A DNA stretch of 64,000 nucleotides from CAWEYO01 sp963813315 (GTDB taxonomy: Bacteria > Pseudomonadota > Alphaproteobacteria > Rhizobiales > Rhizobiaceae), in assembly GCA_963813315.1 (NCBI GenBank), contig CAWEYO010000002.1:12898-76897 (forward strand). Reading direction: 5' to 3'. Under the pieces are notes generated by a model. That model made no database searches. It was not told the DNA's origin and was given only the letters and a program-made list of their open reading frames with translations. Each line of letters begins with the position of its first letter. The stretch's first letter is position 1. Of this stretch, positions 16,893-24,276 are shown one piece after another. A program made the position numbers and the translations under genes.

Positions 16893-18119
16893 ATGGCAAA
16901 GATCACGAAAGTCATGGTCGGTGAATCGCTCGTTGGAGAAGGCAACGAGGTGGCGCATGTCGATCTGATCATGGGTCCGCGGGGAAGCCCGGTCGAGTCG
17001 GCGTTCTGCCACGCGCTCACCAACAACAAGGACGGCTTTACCACCTTGCTGGCGGTGATTGCGCCGAACCTGCCCTGCAAGCCCAACACCGTGCTTTTCA
17101 ACAAGGTCACCATCAAGGGGGCGAAGCAGGCGGTGCAGATGTTCGGCCCGGCGCAGTTTGCCGTGGCAAAGGCCGTTCAGGACAGCGTCGCCGACGGCAC
17201 CATACCTGCCAACGAGGCGGACGACGTGTTCATCTGCGTCGGCGTTTTCATCCACTGGGAGGCCAACGACGACGCCAAGATCCAGCAGTACAACTACCAG
17301 GCCGTGCGGGAAGCCATCCAGCGCGCGGTCGACGGCACGCCGACCGCCGCCGAAGCCACCAAGCAGCGGGATTCGGTAAAGCATCCGTTCGGCGCTTAGT
17401 TCCTCGCCCGAGATTCCGATCGATGCGCCGAGCGACGCAAGTTGCGATGGCGTCAAGGTGCCGTCATGCAGGGATGTAGCGACCAGCGCGGCGCCAATGC
17501 CCAGCGACGACAGGGCGCGGATGTCGGCCGCGTCGCGCACGCCGCCCGCCGCGATGACGGTGCGGCCGCCGGCCCTTGCCTTGACCTCTTCGAGCCTTGC
17601 CAGATCAGGGCCGGCCGCAGCGCCCACCCTGGCCAGCGTCATGACGATAACGCGTTGCGGCCAGAGGCCGGGATCGTCAAGGATGGAAGGCGGTCCTCGA
17701 AATCCATCGGCAAAGAAGTCGAGCGACAGGATAAGGCAAGGATGGTCGCGGAATTGCCGGAGCAGAACGTCGTCGCCCTGCGATTCCGAGCCGAGCACCG
17801 GGCGAAGCGACCAATCCGCAAGCGCGGTGGCGAGCGTCTCCTTGTCGGATATCCCGGCGTCGACCCAAAGCTCCGGGGCGGGGACCATTGCGCTTAGCCG
17901 GACGAGTGCGTCACGATTTGGCGCGCGGCCTTCTATGGCGTCGAGATCGGCGATATAGAAGATTGAAAAAGGATGCAGGCGGCGCAGTCCCTCCGCCACG
18001 GCGACCGGATCGGAACCGGCGCAGAGCGGTGTATCGATCGGCCGGTAGCTGTCGCGCTCGCCTTTTCGCGCGCGCACAACCACGCCGCCTTTCAAATCGA
18101 GGACCGGAATGATACGCAA
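16866..18119 (-). CDS. HisA/HisF-like barrel protein of C1 clusters, frame continues antisense through fae
   Basis: From ATG 18119 the first ~240 residues (down to about 17400) are a TIM-barrel resembling HisA: MRIIPVLDLKGGVVVRARKG, FYIADLDAIEGRAPN, WVDAGISDKETLATAL, VIAAGGVRDAADIRALSSLG. Such hisAF-related proteins occur in methanogens and H4MPT-dependent bacteria; the substrate is unknown. The domain ends where fae ends on the other strand. The frame stays open another ~176 codons antisense to fae, with low-complexity Gly/Asp/Val-rich sequence that is probably not functional. A one-base shift near 17400 would reach TAA at once, so a missed base or a real long overlap are both possible. Confidence 0.8.
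   Translation of the reverse strand: MRIIPVLDLKGGVVVRARKGERDSYRPIDTPLCAGSDPVAVAEGLRRLHPFSIFYIADLDAIEGRAPNRDALVRLSAMVPAPELWVDAGISDKETLATALADWSLRPVLGSESQGDDVLLRQFRDHPCLILSLDFFADGFRGPPSILDDPGLWPQRVIVMTLARVGAAAGPDLARLEEVKARAGGRTVIAAGGVRDAADIRALSSLGIGAALVATSLHDGTLTPSQLASLGASIGISGEELSAERMLYRIPLLGGFGGGRRAVDRALDGFPHGLVVVLLDLGVVVGLPVDENADADEHVVRLVGRYGAVGDAVLNGLCHGKLRRAEHLHRLLRPLDGDLVEKHGVGLAGQVRRNHRQQGGKAVLVVGERVAERRLDRASPRTHDQIDMRHLVAFSNERFTDHDFRDLCHANFLPRHD
16893..17399 (+). CDS. fae: Formaldehyde-activating enzyme
   Basis: This 168-residue enzyme condenses formaldehyde with H4MPT to methylene-H4MPT, the entry step of the pathway. The ATG at 16893 is 7 bases after GGGAGGA and gives MAKITKVMVGESLVGEGN, with the catalytic His22 in VAHVDLIMG exactly where it lies in characterised Fae. 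Other family stretches are CHALTNNKDGFTTLLAVI and NKVTIKGAKQAVQMFGPAQ. The upstream in-frame ATG at 16845 would add 16 unrelated residues. A HisA-like gene on the opposite strand reads antisense through the whole of fae. Confidence 0.97.
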   Translation: MAKITKVMVGESLVGEGNEVAHVDLIMGPRGSPVESAFCHALTNNKDGFTTLLAVIAPNLPCKPNTVLFNKVTIKGAKQAVQMFGPAQFAVAKAVQDSVADGTIPANEADDVFICVGVFIHWEANDDAKIQQYNYQAVREAIQRAVDGTPTAAEATKQRDSVKHPFGA

Positions 18120-18143
18120 CGGCTTTCCTCGTTTCGGCTGCTG

Positions 18144-18250
18144 CTAAAGCGCGTCGTGGCGAAGCGGATTCATGCGACGCGCTTGGGCTATTGTTTCTGT
18201 GCATGTCGTTGTCCCAAAACCGCTGCGCACTTTGGGCGACATGCACTAAT
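18144..18250 (-). repeat. Interspersed palindromic repeat, family A copy 2 (inverted)
   Basis: This is the same sequence as the element at 13772, in opposite orientation. It runs from CTAAAGCGCGTCG through CATGCGACGCGCTT and GTGCATGTCGTTGTCCCAAA to GGGCGACATGCACTA. It fills most of the 144-base divergent gap between the HisA-like gene and the MfnF-like gene, so it sits in or beside both promoters. Confidence 0.9.
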
Positions 18251-18263
18251 GAAAGCTTGATGC

Positions 18264-19295
18264 ATGGAAAAAGGAAAGAGCATCGTCGCCGGATTCGATA
18301 TCGGTGGTGCGCACCTGAAGGTGGCGCGAGCCGAAAACGGCCTGGTCGTCGACGCGGTGACGATTGCCGCGCCGCTGTGGCAGGGCGCCGATAAACTGGA
18401 CGCGGCGTTCCGCGAAGCCGCATCGGTCTACGCGAATGCGGATATCAAAGCCTTCACCATGACCGGCGAACTCTCCGATATCTTTTCCTCTCGCGAAGCC
18501 GGGGTGGCGGCGCTGCTTGCAAAGATCGCCGAGCATTTTCCTTCCGGCGAGAAGCTCGTCTACGCCGGCCGATCCGGCTTCGTGAGCATGACGCAGGCGT
18601 CCAGCGCCGATGTGGCGTCCGCCAACTGGCACGCCAGCGCGGCACTGATGGCGAAGCTGGCCGGTGACGGCCTGTTCGTCGATATGGGCTCAACGACTAC
18701 CGATCTCATTGCCATCAGGCACGGGGTGGTCGCAAACCGCGGCTATACCGACGCCGAGCGGCTGCTCACCGGCGAACTTGTTTACACCGGCTTCACCCGT
18801 ACTTTCCTCTTCGCAGTGGCGTCCTCAGCTCCGGTGCAGGGCAGGCTGACCCCGCTCATGAATGAATATTTTGCATCGATGGCTGACGTCCACCGGATTC
18901 TGGGCGTTCTTGATGAGCAGGATGACAAACACCCATCCGCGGATGGCAAGGAAAAGACCGTGGCAGGTTCGACAGCGCGGCTGGCGCGAATGGTTGGACG
19001 CGATGCGTCTGACCTCGATTCCGGCGAGTGGCGCAACCTCGCCCGCTGGTTCAGCGAGCGGCAGCTCCGGGCGATACATGACGCCGCGTTCCGGGTTGCC
19101 GGAAGGGTGGCCGGCGATGCGCCTGTTGTCGGCGCCGGAACAGGCCGCTGGCAACTCAAGCGGCTCGCCGAGCGGTTGGAGCGCCGATTTATCGACGTTG
19201 CCGAAATCATCCCTGCCGCCGATGACGTACGCGGCGAAGCGAGCACCGCCGCGCCGGCTGCGGCTGTTGCCCTGCTCGCCGGACGACAAATGTAA
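18264..19295 (+). CDS. H4MPT-linked C1 pathway protein, hydantoinase/kinase-like (MfnF-like)
   Basis: The protein has 343 residues and an ASKHA/hydantoinase-A-like fold: AGFDIGGAHLKVARAENG at the N-terminus (phosphate loop 1), GLFVDMGSTTTDLIAI near 140, and APVVGAGTGRWQLKRLAERL in the C-terminal third. In methanogens the related MfnF joins the furan moiety to tyramine-glutamate during methanofuran synthesis. A methylofuran role here is inferred from that homology and from the MfnB and MfnE homologues nearby. The stop codon TAA is the first three bases of the downstream repeat copy. Confidence 0.85.
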   Translation: MEKGKSIVAGFDIGGAHLKVARAENGLVVDAVTIAAPLWQGADKLDAAFREAASVYANADIKAFTMTGELSDIFSSREAGVAALLAKIAEHFPSGEKLVYAGRSGFVSMTQASSADVASANWHASAALMAKLAGDGLFVDMGSTTTDLIAIRHGVVANRGYTDAERLLTGELVYTGFTRTFLFAVASSAPVQGRLTPLMNEYFASMADVHRILGVLDEQDDKHPSADGKEKTVAGSTARLARMVGRDASDLDSGEWRNLARWFSERQLRAIHDAAFRVAGRVAGDAPVVGAGTGRWQLKRLAERLERRFIDVAEIIPAADDVRGEASTAAPAAAVALLAGRQM

Positions 19296-19398
19296 TGCAT
19301 GTCGCCCAAAAGTGCGGAGCGGTTTTGGGATAACGACATGCACAAAACAACAGCCTAAAGCGCGTCGCATGAACCCGTTTCGCCGTGACGCGCTTTAG
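19293..19398 (+). repeat. Interspersed palindromic repeat, family A copy 3
   Basis: It starts TAATGCATGTCGCCCAAAAG and ends GACGCGCTTTAG, with a few substitutions relative to copy 1 (GCGGAGCGG, AACCCG). It lies between two convergent genes, the MfnF-like gene and the DUF447 gene, and its first TAA is the stop of the former. Its strong hairpins could also serve as a bidirectional transcription end, though there is no T run. Confidence 0.9.
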
Positions 19399-19408
19399 GG
19401 AGGGCGGC

Positions 19409-19999
19409 TTACGCTTGCGCGTCTTCGCCCCGTTTGTCTTTAGCGGTGAAATGCTCTGTCACGCGCTCCATCAGCCAACTCCACGCTTCCTTTTCCTCGG
19501 GGCCGGCTGTCTTTTCATTGGCGATGGCCAGATAGGCAATCTCGGCTTCTATCTTCTCACGCGGGAGAATGCCGAGCCGGCTTACCAGGATTGCCAATTC
19601 CAATACCGCCGCCTTGGCCCGGTTTAAGCCTGTGAATGGCGCGTGGGTTCCCTCGCTGCAGACACGACAGACGTGCCGCGGCCGCACACCGTCGTCCTCG
19701 ATCCTGACCACTTCCAGCACCGAGTGTGCGAGTGCTGCCTTCAGCCGCGGGACAGGAATTCCCTTCACGCGAACGGTCGGCCATTCCTTGCGGCCGGTGA
19801 TGCAGCCGGCGAATATGCGGACGTCGTCAGTGTAGTTTGCGACAGCGAAAGGTATCTCGGCCAGGTTGTCGAGCGTTGCCGAAGGGCGGAACGGCGCGAT
19901 GATCCAGCCGTCCTTGTCGGCAATAATGCCGAGCGGCGCGATGTGCGCCTTGCCATTCCCGTCGGCGGTAGTGACGATGCATTCGCGAATGTAAGGCAT
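19409..19999 (-). CDS. DUF447-family protein of the H4MPT cluster
   Basis: The protein has 196 residues. The sequence MPYIRECIVTTADGNGKAHIAPLGI, ATLDNLAEIPFAVANYTDDVRIFAG and the later RKEWPTVRVKGIPVPRL match the DUF447 split-barrel family found in archaea and H4MPT-containing bacteria. The fold resembles FMN-binding flavin reductases. The function is unassigned; genetic work in Methylobacterium links the family to H4MPT or methylofuran synthesis. It is the last gene of a tight five-gene minus-strand operon and starts 2 bases after its neighbour's stop. Confidence 0.8.
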   Translation of the reverse strand: MPYIRECIVTTADGNGKAHIAPLGIIADKDGWIIAPFRPSATLDNLAEIPFAVANYTDDVRIFAGCITGRKEWPTVRVKGIPVPRLKAALAHSVLEVVRIEDDGVRPRHVCRVCSEGTHAPFTGLNRAKAAVLELAILVSRLGILPREKIEAEIAYLAIANEKTAGPEEKEAWSWLMERVTEHFTAKDKRGEDAQA

Positions 20000-20001
20000 C
20001 G

Positions 20002-21396
20002 CTAACCTTTCTTCTTCGCTTGCAGCGTGTGACCCGCTTCTGCAAGACGTGTGCGGTCGTCTTCCACAGTTGGGGCCGCAACACCCCAGTTGAGTGGCTC
20101 ATCCTGCACGTAGCGTTTGCCCAGCCGCCAGGCGATTTCGGCCTTCATCAGTTCGGCCCCGAGATAAAAGGCGTGAGCGCCGTCGTCTTCGACGCCGAGG
20201 CTCGCGAAAAGCGCGAACGCATCGCTGGCCACGCGATGGCCCTTTCCATTGAAGATGTGGATGCCGTCTGCCGCGGTCTGGATGCGGAAATTGGCATCTC
20301 GTACTGCCGCCGCCAGCGCGTCGATGTCTTCGACTGTCGCCGGGAAGGGCTTGCGGTCATGGATTTGCAGGAGACCGGAATGATAGCCACGCGCAAGCGA
20401 GCTGTCTTGCCGCGCGGCGAACAGGATGCGCCGCGCCAGATCATGCTCCTCGACCGTGCGCACCGTGTGAGGACTGACATTGACAGCAAGCACATTGCGG
20501 ATGGCAAGTTCGGAACAGATACCGGCGAGCACTGCCGTAACGCCGGAACTGTCCGCGTCGGTGAGTTCGGTAAGGTTGCCGGTTCCCATCAAAAGCTCGG
20601 CGTCAGGCCAGCGGCGCCGCGCCTCGATGAAACGGCCGAGCGACTGCGCAAAACCGAAATGGATCGGCTCCAGCACCGGATCCGCGATGAAAGGAATGCC
20701 GGCTCTTAGCGCCGCGCCGACGGTACGGCCGAGGGAGTCAAGATCACCGGGAACAGACGGAATCAGAACCGGCGTCACCGGGAAGTCGAAAGCCAACGGC
20801 AGCGTTTCGCCTGTGAGGCTGAGCAGATAGTCCGCTCCACTCCGCGCCCCGACTTTGAGTTCGTCCTGATCGGCCGAATCGACGCTCACAAGGAAGCCTT
20901 CGGCTTTGAGCGCACGCACAGCCTCTTGCAGCAGCGGAAATGGGGTTTGCGGCAGGCAGCCCAGATCGATGACGTCGGCGCCGGCAGTTCTCAGTTTCCG
21001 CGCCTTGGCAACAAGCGCGTCTATCGAAAGCATCGGCGCATCGACGATCTCGGCGAAGATGCGCATATCATGGCGGGAAAGATCGGGTGGCTCCGCTGCC
21101 CGCCCGAGAAAGGCAGGAAGGTCAGCGATCTCATCGGGCCCGCGAATAAACGGAAGATTGAAATACGCAGAAAGCGATCCCAGGTCGCCCCGGTAGCGCC
21201 CGGGCAGGATAACCCGGTCCGTGCCCGCCGCCGGTTTCAGCCGCCGCTTGATGATATCCTCGGTCATCAGGGCCGCGACCTTCACCCCGATGTCGACGAT
21301 TTCCCAGACAAACTCCGTCTCACCGAGCCCCGCGAGGAGCCTTTCGAGCCGGGGCCGCGCCAGATGGCCGGTCAGGAAGATCAGCCGCTCAGCCAT
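20002..21396 (-). CDS. Dihydropteroate synthase-like protein (DUF6513 type)
   Basis: The protein has 464 residues. A leading domain (MAERLIFLTGHLARPRLERLL, about 1-110) precedes a pterin-binding TIM-barrel-like domain with MRIFAEIVDAP, AGADVIDLGCLP (about 178-189), FLVSVDSADQDEL, PFIADPVLEPIHFGFAQSL and ELLMGTGNLTELTDADS. In the H4MPT pathway a DHPS-like enzyme is expected to couple the pterin to the RFAP made by MptG, replacing folate's p-aminobenzoate. That role is inferred from family and context. The gene overlaps the flavoprotein stop by 8 bases. Confidence 0.85.
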   Translation of the reverse strand: MAERLIFLTGHLARPRLERLLAGLGETEFVWEIVDIGVKVAALMTEDIIKRRLKPAAGTDRVILPGRYRGDLGSLSAYFNLPFIRGPDEIADLPAFLGRAAEPPDLSRHDMRIFAEIVDAPMLSIDALVAKARKLRTAGADVIDLGCLPQTPFPLLQEAVRALKAEGFLVSVDSADQDELKVGARSGADYLLSLTGETLPLAFDFPVTPVLIPSVPGDLDSLGRTVGAALRAGIPFIADPVLEPIHFGFAQSLGRFIEARRRWPDAELLMGTGNLTELTDADSSGVTAVLAGICSELAIRNVLAVNVSPHTVRTVEEHDLARRILFAARQDSSLARGYHSGLLQIHDRKPFPATVEDIDALAAAVRDANFRIQTAADGIHIFNGKGHRVASDAFALFASLGVEDDGAHAFYLGAELMKAEIAWRLGKRYVQDEPLNWGVAAPTVEDDRTRLAEAGHTLQAKKKG

Positions 21397-21940
21397 GGCC
21401 CGCCAGTTCGGTCAGGCGCTCCCGGATCGTCCGTTCGAGGTCCGCGAGGAACTCGACAACCGTCGTCCGTTCGAACCTCTTCAGCCGGTCGGTATTTTCG
21501 AGATCGATGCCGCGGGGATAGACCTTGACCAGACCATGCGGCGCCATGGTCTCAAGCTCCGGCGCGGTGTCGCATGCAAAGACGATCGACGGAACGCGGC
21601 ATTTGCCTGCTTGGGCAAAGACATTGGTGGCGAGTGTGTCCGAGATGCCCCACACGCATTTCGCGACCGTGTTGGAGGTGGCCGGAGCCACGACCACCGT
21701 ATGGTAGATGCCGTGATAGAAGCCGCCGACAGGCACGGCACTTGCGGTCTTGTCGAACAGAACGCGCATCGTTTCCGGAAAGTCGAGCTTCAACTTGTAC
21801 ATGCGAAGCACTTCGTTCGCAGCCTTTGAGACGAAAATATCGCAATGTTCGAGCTGGTGGATGAGTGCGAAGCTTTCGGTAAAAAAGTGGCCGGACCCGG
21901 TGAGAACCCATGCCCAGCGCGGGGTATGCACTCTGGCCAT
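21389..21940 (-). CDS. Flavoprotein, dihydromethanopterin reductase-like
   Basis: The protein has 183 residues of the flavoprotein (HFCD/archaeoflavoprotein) superfamily: WAWVLTGSGHFFTESFALI at the N-terminus, VVVAPATSNTVAKCVWGISDTLATN (FMN site, about 82-106), and PSIVFACDTAPELETMAPHG. Archaeal relatives (DmrX/DmrB) reduce dihydromethanopterin to the tetrahydro form, which is the likely last step of cofactor synthesis here. This is inference from homology. It lies between the kinase and DHPS-like genes of the operon. Confidence 0.82.
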   Translation of the reverse strand: MARVHTPRWAWVLTGSGHFFTESFALIHQLEHCDIFVSKAANEVLRMYKLKLDFPETMRVLFDKTASAVPVGGFYHGIYHTVVVAPATSNTVAKCVWGISDTLATNVFAQAGKCRVPSIVFACDTAPELETMAPHGLVKVYPRGIDLENTDRLKRFERTTVVEFLADLERTIRERLTELAGHG

Positions 21941-21943
21941 GGC

Positions 21944-22582
21944 CTATCCCGCTTTCCTCACCCTGCCTGTGGCGCGGGCGATCCGCGTTCCGGGCAGGGT
22001 ACCCGAGGAGAGCATCCTGCCGGCTGTGGCCGCATCAGCCGGGCAGGCAAGATACAATTCGATGCCGGCAGGCAACATGGCAGCAAGCCCCGCATCGATG
22101 ACGCCTGCGGCCGTCAGGCCGTCGATGTCAGCCGCTTCCGGGATCGCCGCCGTCTGCTTGATCAGCAGCAGCGCTTCGGCCCCGATTCTGCCTGCAAGCC
22201 AAGCGGCAATGGAGTCCGAGGTCACGTCCCAGGACGCCGGAATGCCGGGCTCAGGGATTGTGGCGGAGGACGGCAGCCAGACCGGATTCCTTCCGCCCTG
22301 CAGCGCGCATTGCACGTCGTCCAGCGAGCGGGCGGACACGAGCCTTTCCTCGCGATCGAGGATGACGTGGCCGAACTGGTCCATGGCCAGGATCGCCATG
22401 GCGTGGGCGGCACGGTCCGAAAAGCCCAGGTGCCCCTGCGCCTGTCGCACCTGGTCCGCGAAAGGGCCACCTCCCGGCACGATAACCAGCGGCAGGTTCG
22501 AACCGGCTAGCGCCGAAATCCAGTCGCCCATCTCGGCGGCACCGGCCGTGCTTCCGCCGAGCTTGACGACCGCTCGCCTCAT
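21944..22582 (-). CDS. Amino-acid kinase family protein, MfnE-like
   Basis: The protein has 212 residues of the aspartokinase superfamily. The motifs are VVKLGGSTAGAAEMGDW (P-loop-like, residues 5-21), LPLVIVPGGGPFADQVR and SWDVTSDSIAAWLAGRIGAEALLLIKQT. In methanogens MfnE phosphorylates aminomethylfuran phosphate in methanofuran synthesis. The start overlaps the MfnB-FolB stop by four bases, so a partnership with that enzyme in the furan branch is a natural inference. The assignment to the exact reaction is not proven by sequence. Confidence 0.83.
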   Translation of the reverse strand: MRRAVVKLGGSTAGAAEMGDWISALAGSNLPLVIVPGGGPFADQVRQAQGHLGFSDRAAHAMAILAMDQFGHVILDREERLVSARSLDDVQCALQGGRNPVWLPSSATIPEPGIPASWDVTSDSIAAWLAGRIGAEALLLIKQTAAIPEAADIDGLTAAGVIDAGLAAMLPAGIELYLACPADAATAGRMLSSGTLPGTRIARATGRVRKAG

Positions 22583-23775
22583 GAGGTGACGCCCTTTTTG
22601 CCGCGACCGGGGTAACCCTTGGCCTCGGTTTCCGAGGCCAGGCCGGGCCGCACGGCGGAATGCTGCTCCTTCGCGCGCTTGCGTTCGATCTCGACGCCAA
22701 CGCCACCGGGACCGAGTTCCAGCTTTTCAACCTTGACCGTGACCCGCATCACGCGCGGATCCTCAAGCACATGCGCTGCAACCTGTTCGGCCAGCGCCTC
22801 GCTCAACTGCACATGGCCTCGCGCGACGATCGCGCGGATGCCGTCCATGATGATGTCATACGAAAACACGTGGCGCATGTCTTCCGGGGCGCTTGTCATG
22901 CGCAACACGTCCGCAACTACGTCGAAGCGCACCTTCTGGGTATGGCCATGCTCGAAACTATAGGCGCCGATCTCGACCGGCAGCACGAAATCGCGGACGA
23001 ATATCCTGTCGGTGCCCAGCGCCGTCTCGGTGGCTCCGGGTGCATAACCGCGCGCGGCGAGCAGCCGGTAGTCGACGCGCGACGAGCGGCCGGCCGGCTG
23101 TTCCTCAGGGATCAGGGAGCGGATCTGCTTGGCCGCCTCGGCATCGATCGACCCGGTTCGACGCGTGTCCCGGCACAAGGCGCCCCGAAATCCCAGGAAG
23201 TCCGGCGCGAACGGCAAAAGGCGTGGAATGTCCGGCGCTTCCAGTGATCCGCCGAGACCGCTCATGAGGCGAAGCGACTTCGCGCGCCCGACGAAGTCCG
23301 GCACGCGCTCCGGCGGCAGATGGTCGAGCAGCCGGCCGTTCGTCTTGTCGGCGGTATCGACCATCACCCCGTGGAAGCCGTGCTCGGCCAACACCGGCAG
23401 CAAATCGTAGTCCGGCGCAAGGTCGGCGAACAGAACGGCGATCAGCTTCGTCCTTCCGGCAAGCGGCGCCATCGCTTCGGCGCAGGCTGCGGCAGCGGGA
23501 GATGGGAAAAAGCCGATCTTGACGTAGTCTACGCCGGTGTCGGCGATTTCGGCCGCCGCTGCCCGGACCGTCTCCGGCTCCATCGGCAGGTCGCCGCATA
23601 CCGCGCTGACCGGGCGACGCCCGGCAATGGCCGATACGGCCCCGCGCAGGACGCCGGTCGCCACGGCGCCGAGCGCACCGGCTTTCGGGTCCTTCAGGTC
23701 GATGATATCTGCGCCGGCGGCAATGGCGATTTCCGCTTCCTCCGCCCCGGTGACGCTGGCAAGCATTTTAGTCAT
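22579..23775 (-). CDS. Fusion of (5-formylfuran-3-yl)methyl phosphate synthase (MfnB) and dihydroneopterin aldolase (FolB)
   Basis: The protein has 398 residues and two domains. Residues 1-235 are an MfnB/UPF0264 barrel: MLASVTGAEEAEIAIAAGAD, IIDLKDPKAGALGAV with the catalytic Lys, DYVKIGFFPS, and a late LSG-type loop (MSGLGGSLE). Residues about 258-372 are FolB-like: TDRIFVRDFVLPVEIGAYSFE, HVFSYDIIMDGIRAIV, SEALAEQVAAHVLEDPRVMR, VTVKVEKL. The first half makes the furan precursor of methylofuran, the second would cleave dihydroneopterin for the pterin. It is first in a five-gene operon, with a repeat just upstream. Confidence 0.9.
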   Translation of the reverse strand: MTKMLASVTGAEEAEIAIAAGADIIDLKDPKAGALGAVATGVLRGAVSAIAGRRPVSAVCGDLPMEPETVRAAAAEIADTGVDYVKIGFFPSPAAAACAEAMAPLAGRTKLIAVLFADLAPDYDLLPVLAEHGFHGVMVDTADKTNGRLLDHLPPERVPDFVGRAKSLRLMSGLGGSLEAPDIPRLLPFAPDFLGFRGALCRDTRRTGSIDAEAAKQIRSLIPEEQPAGRSSRVDYRLLAARGYAPGATETALGTDRIFVRDFVLPVEIGAYSFEHGHTQKVRFDVVADVLRMTSAPEDMRHVFSYDIIMDGIRAIVARGHVQLSEALAEQVAAHVLEDPRVMRVTVKVEKLELGPGGVGVEIERKRAKEQHSAVRPGLASETEAKGYPGRGKKGVTS

Positions 23776-23793
23776 TTTCCCGGTTTCTCCAGC

Positions 23794-23901
23794 CTAGTGC
23801 ATGTCGCCCAAAAGTGCGCAGCGGTTTTGGGATAACGACATGCACAAAAACAATAGCCTGAAGCGCGTCGCATGAATCCGTTTCGCCGCGACGCGCTTTA
23901 G
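23794..23901 (+). repeat. Interspersed palindromic repeat, family A copy 4
   Basis: This copy runs from CTAGTGCATGTCGCCCAAAA to GACGCGCTTTAG. It lies 19 bases upstream of the MfnB-FolB start, so it must overlap or flank that operon's promoter. It is followed directly by two further palindromes (23901-24068). Confidence 0.9.
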
Positions 23902-24068
23902 TAGTCCGATTCTAACATTCGCTGCGCTCGCGCGGCATAAATCCGTTGCGAATGTTAGAATCGAAAGACCACTAGCAATTTCAAAGTTCTAGTGGAGCTT
24001 TGGATTTGACATTCGCTGCGCTCGCGCTGCACCCAAGTGGGATGCGAATGTCAAATCCGCTCCACTAG
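23901..24068. repeat. Two tandem related hairpins
   Basis: Hairpin one pairs CGATTCTAACATTCG at 23907-23921 with its exact complement at 23949-23963, and weaker pairing extends to AGTAGT/ACTAG. Hairpin two pairs CTAGTGGAGC...GGATTTGACATTCGC (23989-24016) with GCGAATGTCAAATCCGCTCCACTAG (24044-24068). Both loops begin with the same TGCGCTCGCGC-type sequence, so they are diverged copies of one element. Nothing in the stretch 23776-24276 is coding. Confidence 0.75.
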
Positions 24069-24276
24069 CGGAAAGAACGCGCCATACTATAGTCGATCCC
24101 TTGCCCGCACCATGGCTCAGCCCGGCTCGTTCTTCTGTTCTATTGCGCATCGCATCGATTTTCCGGACCATGCAAACAAACGGTGAAGAGTCCGCTCGAC
24201 ATGCCATTGCCGGCGATTTCGGCCGGCGATATGAAGCGGTGTTTCTCGGCAAGACGCCGGCCGCATGGAGACTTTA

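Noticed and set aside
16739..16924. Short plus-strand frame before fae
   Set aside because: It overlaps the fae start in another frame, has no family signature, and the strong ribosome site belongs to fae.
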